A stretch of DNA of 64,000 nucleotides, from assembly GCA_031553655.1 (NCBI GenBank), contig JAVBLG010000007.1, positions 14,787-78,786 on the forward strand, written 5' to 3'. The notes under the pieces were generated by a model that worked only from the letters and a program-made list of their open reading frames with translations, did no database searches and was not told the DNA's origin. The DNA is from JAVBLG01 sp031553655 (GTDB lineage: Bacteria; Desulfobacterota; Desulfovibrionia; Desulfovibrionales; Desulfovibrionaceae). Position numbers and translations under genes: made by a program. Shown here piece after piece: positions 16,532 to 24,503 of this stretch; the first letter of the stretch is position 1; each line of letters opens with the position of its first letter.

Positions 16532-18169
16532 ATGGAGCAAAACAAAAGTCTTATTTTGGCCATAGTCTTGTGTTTGATCGTAATGTTCGGTTGGGGCTAC
16601 ATAGCCGAAAAAGTAGGGTGGGTACAGCGGACCGTGCCGCAGGAACAAGCCCAGCCCACTGGTGAGCAGCCCAAAACCGAAGAAGCCAAAGCCCAGGCCA
16701 AACCTGTCGAAGCCGCGGTGGCCCTGCCGACCTTCACCCCTTCCGAAGGTCGTGAAGTAACCGTTGAAACTCCGCTCTACAAGGCTGTTTTGCACAGCGG
16801 TGGAGCGATTTTGCGTTCTTTTGTGCTTAACGACTACCGGTCCGGCATTGCCCCGTCTTCACCCAAGATCAACCTGGTTGACCCCACCACCGCGGCGGTA
16901 GCTCCCCTCGGTCTGCTGATCAACGGCCAGCCTTCCTGGAGCGTGGGCAAATGGTCTTTTGCCGGCGACAATCTTTCGGTCAAGCCCGGACAGAGTCAGA
17001 GCCTCACCTTCACCGGGGAAGTGCCCGGTTTGCGGGTGGTGCGCGAACTGTTCTTTTCTTCCGATTCTTATCTGATCAACGAGCGGGTGCATCTTGTGCC
17101 CACAGGTGAGCAACCCGTGCCGGTGCGACTGGGCTTTACCGCCGGCATAGATGCCGCTCCTTCTTCCGGCGGCCAGTACGACCCCATGCGCATAGGCTGG
17201 AGCTTGGCCGGAAAGTTCAAGGAAGACACCAGCGCCAAAGATCTGCAGGAAAAGGGCGTGCAGGAAAAGGGCCAGATCATGTGGGCAGGGGCCATGAGCA
17301 ACTACTTTATGGCTGCCATTCTGCCCAAAGACATCAACGACATAACCCTCAAAGGGCGTCTTCAGAACGAAGTTTACCGCATAGCTCTTGAAAAATCCGA
17401 CATCATGGCCGCCCCGGGGCAGGAAACTGTGATTGACGTTTCATACTGGATTGGCCCCAAGCTGAGGCACATGCTGGAAGCCGCTCCCAACGGATTGGTG
17501 GACTCCATAGATCTGGGCATGTTCAGCATAATAGCCAAAGGTCTGCTGTGGCTGCTGCAATTCTTCCACGGTTATGTGCACAACTGGGGCGTGGCTATCA
17601 TCTGCCTCACCATCCTGATCAAGGCCGCATTCTGGCCGCTTACGGCCAAGAGCTATTCCTCCATGGAAAAGATGAAGAGAATCCAACCCATGATGGAAGC
17701 CATAAAAGCCAAGCATGCCGACAACAAAGAACAGATGAACAAAGAGGTCATGGCTCTTTACAAGACCTACGGAGTCAATCCAGCCAGCGGCTGCGTGCCC
17801 ATTCTGGTGCAGTTGCCGGTGTTCTTCGGTTTGTACCAGGCCTTGCTGACTGCCATTGAGCTCAGGCATGCGCCCTTTGTAACCTATTTGCCGGGTACTG
17901 ACTTTTTGTGGCTGGCCGACCTTTCATCCAAAGATCCCCTGTATATCACCCCCATCATCATGGGCGCCACCATGTTCCTGCAGCAGAAAATGACGCCTCC
18001 GGCCGGGGACCCCACCCAGCAGAAAATCATGATGTTCCTGCCGCTGATCTTTACGGTGATGTTCCTTGGCTTCCCCTCCGGCCTGGTGCTTTACTGGCTG
18101 GTGAACAACGTTCTTTCCATTGCCCAGCAGTGGATGATGCTGAACAAGAGCAGCAAGAGCCAGAAGTAA
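16532..18169 (+). CDS. yidC: YidC membrane protein insertase
   Basis: YidC inserts and folds inner-membrane proteins, alone or with SecYEG. The 545-residue product begins with an N-terminal membrane segment (SLILAIVLCLIVMFGWGYIA), followed by a Pro/Ala/Lys linker and a periplasmic beta domain (~60-330). The five-helix C-terminal core contains NWGVAIICLTILIKAAFWPL, KSYSSMEKMKRIQPMMEAIK and NPASGCVPILVQLPVFFGLY. MEQNKSLILA is taken as the start (GGAGCG upstream); the in-frame ATG at 16475 lies inside yidD. The stop is followed at once by a perfect palindrome. Confidence 0.97.
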   Translation: MEQNKSLILAIVLCLIVMFGWGYIAEKVGWVQRTVPQEQAQPTGEQPKTEEAKAQAKPVEAAVALPTFTPSEGREVTVETPLYKAVLHSGGAILRSFVLNDYRSGIAPSSPKINLVDPTTAAVAPLGLLINGQPSWSVGKWSFAGDNLSVKPGQSQSLTFTGEVPGLRVVRELFFSSDSYLINERVHLVPTGEQPVPVRLGFTAGIDAAPSSGGQYDPMRIGWSLAGKFKEDTSAKDLQEKGVQEKGQIMWAGAMSNYFMAAILPKDINDITLKGRLQNEVYRIALEKSDIMAAPGQETVIDVSYWIGPKLRHMLEAAPNGLVDSIDLGMFSIIAKGLLWLLQFFHGYVHNWGVAIICLTILIKAAFWPLTAKSYSSMEKMKRIQPMMEAIKAKHADNKEQMNKEVMALYKTYGVNPASGCVPILVQLPVFFGLYQALLTAIELRHAPFVTYLPGTDFLWLADLSSKDPLYITPIIMGATMFLQQKMTPPAGDPTQQKIMMFLPLIFTVMFLGFPSGLVLYWLVNNVLSIAQQWMMLNKSSKSQK

Positions 18170-18217
18170 TTCTGATTCCAGATAAAAATTGTGTACAATT
18201 TTTATCTGGAATCAGAA
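18170..18217. repeat. Perfect 48-base palindrome directly after the yidC stop
   Basis: Arms 18170-18192 and 18195-18217 are 23-base perfect complements with a 2-base centre, beginning at the first base after TAA. The arm CAATTTTTATCTGGAAT resembles CAATTTTCATCCGAAAT in the palindrome at 58886-58939, so the two may be related. No T-run follows. Confidence 0.8.
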
Positions 18218-18330
18218 CAGCTGCCCGTGCGTTGATAGGGCAGCCCGGATGCGGAGCATCCGTAACGTAAATAAAATACGCATCAAACGAAAAATAGCAT
18301 GGCGCTCACTTCGGCGCCGGAGATCTGTAT

Positions 18331-19620
18331 ATGGATGCATTCAAGGAGTTTGAAGGAAAAAGTCTTGATGATGCAATCCGCGAGGCCTGCAATTATTACA
18401 ACACCACGCGGGAAAAATTGGAAATAGACATAATTCAGGATTTCAAGTCAGGAATTTTCGGCATAGTTGGAGCTCGCAAAGCAAAAATAAAGGCCAGAAG
18501 GGTCCAGCTTCGAGCCACTGTGGAAAATATTCTGGGCCGTTCCAGAGGCCCGGTAGCCGTGGACGCTCCGGAAAGCCCCAGTCAGGAAGCCGTGACGGAA
18601 ACCGAAAGCGCCGAAATAACCGTCGCGCGCAAAGATGAAAGCCGCGAGAGTAAGCCGCGCCCGGTCGAGACCACGCGCGGTCCCAAGCATGAGGAATACA
18701 AGCAAAAAGGCAAACCCGGCAAGGGCGAGGGCAGGCCAAGGCAGTCTGGATATGATGAAGGCCGGGGTGAACGCGACAATGACGGTCGCAAGCCTCATGA
18801 AAACGAAGGCCGCAAAGCCCACGAGTCTGACGGCAGAAAACCCCTGGATGCCGAAAACCGCAAATCCAATGAAAGTGAAGGGCGCAGGACTCGCGATGAT
18901 AAGGGGTATGACGGCGAAGGGCGCAAGCCTCGTGACCATGAAAAGCCCGCTTACAGCGATAACCGCAAACCTCGCGACGCTGAAAGGCACGAGCCTGAAG
19001 CCCGCAAGCCACGCGGCGAAAGCCGCGACGGAGAGAGCGCAAGGCATCGCGGCAGGCGTGAAGCTCCGGCGCCCCGTGAGGCCATGGGGCCGGGCCTTAA
19101 CGATTTTATAGAAGAAATGGAGCAGGAGGGCCTGCCCTCCATGCGCCTTGACGATGTGAACGTGGAAAAGCTGTGCGAGCTTTGCGTGAGTACTGTAGCT
19201 CGCCTGGTCACGCCAATTATCGGCAAAACTGGTCTTTCGGCCGAAGTGGTGGACGGCAGGGTAAATGTGAGCATAGATTGTGGTGAAGACTCGGGACTTT
19301 TGATCGGCCGTGAAGGGCAAACCTTGGCCTCTCTGCAATTTCTGTCTTCGCGCATCGTTTCACAATCCATGGGTTTTATTGTGCGAGTGCAACTCGACGC
19401 CGGAGAATATCGCCTGCGCCAATACGAGAAACTGCGCGAACTGGCCCTGGCCCTGGCCGAAAAGGTGCGTACGGCCGGAAAATCTTGCTCCACGCGCCCC
19501 ATGAGCTCGTATCACCGGCGTATTATCCATATGACCCTGCAGGATAACCCCGACGTGCAAACCCGCAGTACCGGCGAGGGGCCTCTGAAAAGGGTTGTTG
19601 TGCAGCGTAGAAAGAATTGA
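18331..19620 (+). CDS. jag: Jag/KhpB RNA-binding protein with a long charged linker
   Basis: Jag (also KhpB or EloR) is an RNA-binding protein usually encoded next to yidC and tied to cell elongation and division. The Jag N-terminal domain (residues 1-50: FEGKSLDDAIREACNYYNTT, GIFGIVGARKAKI) is followed by a ~190-residue linker of GRKP/EGRK/ESDGRK-like imperfect repeats rich in Arg, Lys, Glu and Asp. Then come a KH domain (GLLIGREGQTLASLQFLSS) and an R3H domain (TRPMSSYHRRIIHMTLQDNP). The 429-residue length is well above the ~200-250 usual, all because of the linker, which is probably disordered. Confidence 0.93.
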   Translation: MDAFKEFEGKSLDDAIREACNYYNTTREKLEIDIIQDFKSGIFGIVGARKAKIKARRVQLRATVENILGRSRGPVAVDAPESPSQEAVTETESAEITVARKDESRESKPRPVETTRGPKHEEYKQKGKPGKGEGRPRQSGYDEGRGERDNDGRKPHENEGRKAHESDGRKPLDAENRKSNESEGRRTRDDKGYDGEGRKPRDHEKPAYSDNRKPRDAERHEPEARKPRGESRDGESARHRGRREAPAPREAMGPGLNDFIEEMEQEGLPSMRLDDVNVEKLCELCVSTVARLVTPIIGKTGLSAEVVDGRVNVSIDCGEDSGLLIGREGQTLASLQFLSSRIVSQSMGFIVRVQLDAGEYRLRQYEKLRELALALAEKVRTAGKSCSTRPMSSYHRRIIHMTLQDNPDVQTRSTGEGPLKRVVVQRRKN

Positions 19621-19644
19621 CATAACAAAATAAAGGGGTATTCC

Positions 19645-21039
19645 GTGCATGACACTATCGCCGCGGCAGCGACGCCTCCCGGTTCGGGAGCTGTGGGCAT
19701 TGTGCGCATATCGGGCCCCGGAAGCAAGTCGGTTTTATCGCGTCTTTTTCTGCCTATTTCAGCCGATTTTGTAAATTTTCGCCCCCGGTTGCTGCACCGG
19801 GGGCGCATTCTAGATGCTTCCGGCGAACCGCTCGACGATGTTTTGGCGGTTTTCATGCCGGGCCCCCGCACTTTTACCGGCGAAGACATTGCCGAAATCC
19901 ACTGCCATGGTGGCCCCGCCATAGTTTTTGCCGTGCTTGAGGCCGTGCTGTCTCTTGGCGCCAGACATGCCGAAAGGGGCGAATTTTCCCGCCGCGCCTT
20001 TTTGAACGGGCGCATGGATTTAAGCCAGGCCGAAGCCGTGGCCGAAATGATCGCCGCCCCCACTCCCATGGCGGCGCGCTTTGCCCTGCAAAAACTCGAC
20101 GGCATGCTCGGGCGCAAAATAGGCGAGCTGCGCGGCGCTATTGAGGATGTGCGGCGAATGATCTGCCTGGATGTGGATTTTTCTGAAGAAGATCTGGATT
20201 TTTGCGCCAAAGAAGGCTTTATACAACGTGCCGACACCATTTTATACGGCATAAATTCATTGCTGGCCGGTTATGAGCGAGCCAGGCCCTGGCGCGAAGG
20301 CGTAAGCGCGGTTCTGGCCGGGCTGCCGAACGTTGGAAAGTCCAGTCTGCTCAATGCCATGCTGGGCCGCGAGCGCGCTCTGGTTTCGGCCATTCCAGGC
20401 ACAACCAGAGATTTTCTGGAAGAAACGGTTTTGGTGGACGGCATGCCCATACGCCTCACCGACACAGCCGGACTACGCGAAAACCCTGACCAGATCGAAG
20501 CATTGGGCATTGAGCGCGGGCTGAAGCTCATGGCCGAGGCCGGGGTTTTGCTCCTGGTGGGTGATTCTTTACAAAGTCTTGAAACTACATTAAATAGAGT
20601 AACTGAGGATCAGCACTTTCCGGATTGCCGCTCCAAGATTTTACTTATATGGAACAAATCTGATCTTAATGCCCCCCCTCAAGATTTTTATAAAATGGCC
20701 GATAAAAGCGGGGTGGCCGGGTATGTGGTTGTTTCGGCACTTACAGGCGAAGGCCTTGAAAACCTTGGCCTTGCTGTGAAAAAAACTGCCCTTGGGGGGC
20801 AAAAGCGATGTGATCCGGCTTCAGAAGATCCCGCTCCCAACGTGCGACAGGCGGCCGAGCTGAAATGCGCGGCTGAAGCTGTCCTCCTGTTCAGGGCGGC
20901 CATGGAAAGCGGCCTGCCCGTCGATGTCTGTTCGCCTCATATTGAAGAAGCCGCTTCGGCTCTGGCCGGAATTACCGGTCTTGACTCCAGCGATGAAATG
21001 TTGGATGGGATTTTTTCCTCTTTTTGCATAGGCAAGTAA
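19645..21039 (+). CDS. mnmE: MnmE (TrmE), tRNA modification GTPase
   Basis: With MnmG, MnmE makes the cmnm5U34 modification of tRNA wobble uridines. The 464-residue product starts at GTG (VHDTIAAAATPPGSGAVGIV) after AAGGGG. It has the tetrahydrofolate-binding N domain, the G domain with AGLPNVGKSSLLNAML (G1), IPGTTRDF (G2), TDTAGLREN (G3) and IWNKSDL (G4), and the family's C-terminal CIGK with its active cysteine. It follows jag by 24 bases. Confidence 0.97.
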   Translation: MHDTIAAAATPPGSGAVGIVRISGPGSKSVLSRLFLPISADFVNFRPRLLHRGRILDASGEPLDDVLAVFMPGPRTFTGEDIAEIHCHGGPAIVFAVLEAVLSLGARHAERGEFSRRAFLNGRMDLSQAEAVAEMIAAPTPMAARFALQKLDGMLGRKIGELRGAIEDVRRMICLDVDFSEEDLDFCAKEGFIQRADTILYGINSLLAGYERARPWREGVSAVLAGLPNVGKSSLLNAMLGRERALVSAIPGTTRDFLEETVLVDGMPIRLTDTAGLRENPDQIEALGIERGLKLMAEAGVLLLVGDSLQSLETTLNRVTEDQHFPDCRSKILLIWNKSDLNAPPQDFYKMADKSGVAGYVVVSALTGEGLENLGLAVKKTALGGQKRCDPASEDPAPNVRQAAELKCAAEAVLLFRAAMESGLPVDVCSPHIEEAASALAGITGLDSSDEMLDGIFSSFCIGK

Positions 21040-21119
21040 GCCCGGTCGAGTGCGAACGACTGCGAGGGAAAAGACTGAATAGAAAAATAAGACGGTTCGC
21101 GTAGCGATGTAGAATAATA

Positions 21120-21737
21120 ATGCTTGAAAATTATAAACGAAAACCCACCAAAGAAGAGATCAATGCCCTGCCCATTCGCTGTTATGAGGGGCCTGTCAAG
21201 ATCGTGCGCAACGAGGAAGAGCTTGAGCAAGCCGTTGCCATGCTTGAAGGGGAAAGAGTGCTGGGTTTCGACACTGAAACGCGCCCCACATTCCGCAAAG
21301 GGCGCACCAATTCCACTGCTCTGGTGCAGATGGCCTCATCCCGTGCCGTTTACATTTTTCAGCTCCATTTTGTTCCTTTTGGCCCCAGGCTGGCCTCTAT
21401 TCTCGCTGATTCGCGTGTTCTCAAGGTGGGCGTGAGCATCAATGAAGACATGCGCGATCTTCAAAAACTGTACGATTTCACCCCGGCCGGTGTTGTGGAT
21501 TTGGGCAAAACCGCGCATGCCCTGAAAATGGAAACCCATGGTTTGCGCAATCTGGCGGCCAATCTACTCGGTTTTCGCATCACCAAAGGCTCGCAGTGTT
21601 CCAACTGGAATCTGCCCGTGCTCACGCAAAAGCAGGTAAGCTATGCCGCCACCGATGCCTGGATCGGCCGCGAAGTTTATCTAAAGATGAGGGAACTCGG
21701 CTTTTTGCATGAAAACTTCATCGGTATTTGCTCATGA
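21120..21737 (+). CDS. DEDDy 3'-5' exonuclease, RNase D/WRN-like
   Basis: A 205-residue DEDD-superfamily exonuclease domain protein. ExoI is VLGFDTETRPTFRKG, ExoII is VGVSINEDMRDLQKLYDF and ExoIII is VSYAATDAWIGREVY, with Tyr as in the DEDDy subclass. It consists of the nuclease domain alone, with no HRDC domain, so it is closer to stand-alone WRN-like exonucleases than to full RNase D. Its end overlaps the next gene by up to 29 bases. The substrate (RNA or DNA) is not evident. Confidence 0.88.
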   Translation: MLENYKRKPTKEEINALPIRCYEGPVKIVRNEEELEQAVAMLEGERVLGFDTETRPTFRKGRTNSTALVQMASSRAVYIFQLHFVPFGPRLASILADSRVLKVGVSINEDMRDLQKLYDFTPAGVVDLGKTAHALKMETHGLRNLAANLLGFRITKGSQCSNWNLPVLTQKQVSYAATDAWIGREVYLKMRELGFLHENFIGICS

Positions 21738-22884
21738 CCGCAGCCGCATGCCGGAACTTGGCCCGCAGGTTGTTTTTTTTACCGGCGGCAGCGCCCTGCG
21801 CGCGCTAAGCCGGGAATTGGTAAAACATACCCACAATTCCGTTCATATTATTACGCCCTTTGACTCGGGCGGCAGTTCGGCTGTTCTGCGCAAAGCATTC
21901 GACATGCCGGCCGTCGGCGACGTGCGCAACAGACTGCTGGCCCTTGCCGACCCCGGAAAAATTCCGGCCCAGGCCGTGGAGCTTTACAACATGCGCCTCG
22001 ACCCGGCCATGCCCCATGACAAAGCCAAAAAAATATTGCGCGCCCTGATTGAAGGTTCGCACCCTTACCTCAAGTGTCTTCCAGCTGTTCTAGGACAGGT
22101 TTTGCGCGTGCATCTGCGTTATTTCGCGGCGCGAATGCCCGCCGATTTTGATTTGCGCGGGGCCAGCATAGGCAATCTGGCACTGGCCGGGGGCTACTTT
22201 CACCATGGCGGTTTAAGCGCCACAATAGGCCTTTTCAGCCGTATTCTGCTGGCAAGAGGCATAGTGCTGCCGGTGGTCAACGACAATCTTCATCTGGCCG
22301 CGCGCCTGGAAAACAGCGACGTAATCGTCGGCCAACACCGTATAACCGGCAAGGCCGCCGCCGAGCTGCCTTATGCGGTGGAAGACCTTTTCATAACACA
22401 GGCCAAACCGGATGATGGGCTCGAAACCGCCCTGCCCTGCCGCCCGGAAATTATCCCTTTGGCAGCCACTCTTCTGCGTTCAGCCGAGCTTATATGTTAT
22501 CCTATGGGCAGTTTTCACACCAGTATCATGGCCAATGTGCTTCCGTGCGGCGTGGGGCGGGCTGTGGCCGAAGCGCATTGCCCCAAGCTATACATACCAA
22601 ATACCGGTATTGACCCGGAACAGCGCAATCTTTCCGTGGCCGATCAGATAAGGCGGCTTATAGATGCCATGAATTGCGACTTTAGCGGTGGAGCCTCCCC
22701 CCGCGACTTCTTGAGCGCTGTGCTCGTAGACGAAAAAAGCGGCCATTACCCCAATGGAATTAACCGGAAAGCTATTGAAGACATGGGGATAAAGGTATTT
22801 GACGTGCCCATGGTCGATCCGCAAAACCGGCAAAAGCACTTGCCCGGCCCCACTGTTGCCGCGCTATTGGAATTTATTTCATGA
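21709..22884 (+). CDS. CofD/YvcK-fold protein, resembling the GAK-system CofD-like family
   Basis: A member of the CofD/YvcK superfamily, which includes 2-phospho-L-lactate transferase and the YvcK/GlmR regulators that bind nucleotide sugars. The N-terminal signature is VVFFTGGSALRALSREL, HIITPFDSGGSSAVLRKAFD and PAVGDVRNRLLALAD; later come ASIGNLALAGGYFHHGG and ELICYPMGSFHTSIMANVLP. At 391 residues it is longer than YvcK and similar to the CofD-like proteins of the so-called GAK gene set, although no ATP-grasp or HprK-like partner lies nearby. The start may be 21709 or MPELGPQ at 21748; neither has a clear ribosome site. Its end overlaps the next gene (ATGA). Function is unknown. Confidence 0.75.
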   Translation: MKTSSVFAHDRSRMPELGPQVVFFTGGSALRALSRELVKHTHNSVHIITPFDSGGSSAVLRKAFDMPAVGDVRNRLLALADPGKIPAQAVELYNMRLDPAMPHDKAKKILRALIEGSHPYLKCLPAVLGQVLRVHLRYFAARMPADFDLRGASIGNLALAGGYFHHGGLSATIGLFSRILLARGIVLPVVNDNLHLAARLENSDVIVGQHRITGKAAAELPYAVEDLFITQAKPDDGLETALPCRPEIIPLAATLLRSAELICYPMGSFHTSIMANVLPCGVGRAVAEAHCPKLYIPNTGIDPEQRNLSVADQIRRLIDAMNCDFSGGASPRDFLSAVLVDEKSGHYPNGINRKAIEDMGIKVFDVPMVDPQNRQKHLPGPTVAALLEFIS

Positions 22885-23390
22885 TCGCCATAGACTTTGA
22901 AACGGCCGATTACCGGCCCGACAGCGCCTGTGCCGTGGGCCTGGCCCGCATTGCAAACGGCCGGGTGGAAAGCACCATGCACCTTTTAATTCGCCCGCCG
23001 CGCAAACGTATTGTCTTTACCCACATACACGGCATCACCTGGAAAATGGTGGAGGAAGAAAAGACTTTTGCCGAATCATGGCCGCTCATAGCCGATTTTG
23101 TGGGCGACTCCGCCGCCTTCGTCGCCCACAATGCCCCTTTTGACCGCCGAGTTCTGGCCGCATGCTGCGACAAGGCCGAAATCAAAATACCCGCTTTACC
23201 ATTTTTATGCACCCTTAAGGGCTCGCGTAAAATTCTGCCCACCGGTTCCAAGGGGCTTGACGCCGTATGCCAGTACTTTTCCCTGCCGCTTAACCATCAT
23301 AATGCCGAATCCGACGCCACGGCCTGCGCCGAGATCTATTTGCGCCTCATCGGCCTTGGCCTGACCGATCGCGACATGCTTAGTAAATAA
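22881..23390 (+). CDS. DEDDh 3'-5' exonuclease (DnaQ-like)
   Basis: A 169-residue exonuclease domain like the proofreading subunit epsilon or RNase T. ExoI is MIAIDFETADYRPDS, ExoII is FVAHNAPFDRRVL and ExoIII is HHNAESDATACAEI with the DEDDh histidine. It stands alone, without polymerase or BRCT regions. The ATG overlaps the stop of the CofD-like gene, so three genes here (exonuclease, CofD-like, exonuclease) form an overlapping operon. Confidence 0.88.
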   Translation: MIAIDFETADYRPDSACAVGLARIANGRVESTMHLLIRPPRKRIVFTHIHGITWKMVEEEKTFAESWPLIADFVGDSAAFVAHNAPFDRRVLAACCDKAEIKIPALPFLCTLKGSRKILPTGSKGLDAVCQYFSLPLNHHNAESDATACAEIYLRLIGLGLTDRDMLSK

Positions 23391-23461
23391 TACCTGGGCC
23401 GCCGCGTGACTACCATCGGTTTTAAAATCCCGCTTCAATTTCAACCGCACAAGGAGATTGC

Positions 23462-24406
23462 ATGAACGCAACAACACTCTACATGCGCACTATGCCCTAC
23501 ACTCTTGCCCGCTTCGGCCTTGCGCTGCTCTTTGCCGCCCTTTCCGGCATTCTTATGATCATGTGCCTGCGCATGCAAGACAGCCTCGGGGTAACGTTGG
23601 CGCAGCTTCTGAGCGAACTGTTGCAGGAAGATTTGGGCGAAGACGGCCCTTTGGCCACAGTATTCCTCATCTGGTTGTCAGGAACCATCGGGTTGCGTTT
23701 TATCTTCATGCACTATGCCGGATACTTGCTTAAAGCCGGACATCTTGCGGTTGTGAGCCACGCCTTTGCTTCGGGCATTGTGCCGCCCAACCAGATGGCA
23801 TTCGGTAAAAAGGCCGTGCTGGATCGATTCGGCGAGTCCCATGCCTATCTGCTCCTGGACCGGCTGCTGGACGCCGCCGTAGGCCAACTGTGCAAAGGTG
23901 TTTCCAAAGTTGAGGAGTCATTCAAGAATGTGCCCGGCGCGGACGTCGTTTCCGGTGTGACGCAAATTTTTCTGGGTATTGCCTTGGGGCATGTGGACGA
24001 ATGCTGTCTGAGCCTCTCTTTTCACCGCAAAAGTGGTAACGCTTTTAAAGACGCGGCCGACAGCGTGGTATTATATTTCCAGAACTGGCAGAACCTCTTA
24101 AAAAACGCGGGCGTGGCAACCCTGGTCTGTTGCTTGCTGTATGCGGTGCTGGGCGTTATATCTTTCATTATTTTCGCCTGCTTTATGGATGCGGACAAAA
24201 CCGGCATGCCCGCCGCTTTTGCCGCCGTATTTTTTTTCATTGTCATAAAGTCGTCTTTTATCGACAGCTGGGTCATGGTCAAAATGGTGACCGGATTTCT
24301 GGAAAAATCCAGTAATATGAAGCCGGCCGTGGATCTTTACGATAAGCTGGCCGGGCTTTCCGATAAATTCAAAGAGCTTCTGCAGCATGCGGGAGTAAAA
24401 AAATAA
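23462..24406 (+). CDS. Membrane protein of unknown function
   Basis: A 314-residue protein not recognised as a known family. Hydrophobic segments are at about 16-37 (FGLALLFAALSGILMIMCL), 64-90 (VFLIWLSGTIGLRFIFMHY), 220-245 (ATLVCCLLYAVLGVISFIIF) and 252-275 (AAFAAVFFFIVIKSSFIDSW). Between them lies a ~130-residue, probably soluble region. AAGGAGATTGC precedes the ATG. It follows the exonuclease by about 70 bases and precedes gabD by ~100; co-transcription with either is unproven. Coding evidence is good (start signal, composition, length). Confidence 0.7.
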   Translation: MNATTLYMRTMPYTLARFGLALLFAALSGILMIMCLRMQDSLGVTLAQLLSELLQEDLGEDGPLATVFLIWLSGTIGLRFIFMHYAGYLLKAGHLAVVSHAFASGIVPPNQMAFGKKAVLDRFGESHAYLLLDRLLDAAVGQLCKGVSKVEESFKNVPGADVVSGVTQIFLGIALGHVDECCLSLSFHRKSGNAFKDAADSVVLYFQNWQNLLKNAGVATLVCCLLYAVLGVISFIIFACFMDADKTGMPAAFAAVFFFIVIKSSFIDSWVMVKMVTGFLEKSSNMKPAVDLYDKLAGLSDKFKELLQHAGVKK

Positions 24407-24463
24407 CGCATCTTTGATAAGCTATATCATATAATAAACTGTTTCCTTTTTATACTATTTTCG

Positions 24464-24488
24464 TTACATTGTATGTCACAAAATGTAA
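24464..24488. promoter_or_regulatory. Possible operator upstream of gabD
   Basis: TTACATT (24464-24470) and AATGTAA (24482-24488) form a 7-base inverted repeat around an 11-base centre, 16 bases before the gabD start and overlapping its ribosome-site region. The inner part contains TGTCACAA, so a CRP/FNR-type regulator is conceivable, but the symmetry does not match a known consensus. Confidence 0.3.
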
Positions 24489-24503
24489 AAAGGAGACGAT
24501 TCC

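Noticed and set aside
16203..16565. An alternative gene overlapping yidD
   Set aside because: It is an out-of-frame reading; the yidD frame has the conserved YPSCSAYA and CHPWNPGG segments.
21040..21119. A further stop-codon palindrome after mnmE
   Set aside because: A few bases (GGTCGAGTGCGAACGA, GAGGGAAAAG) recall the family, but no pairing arms were found.
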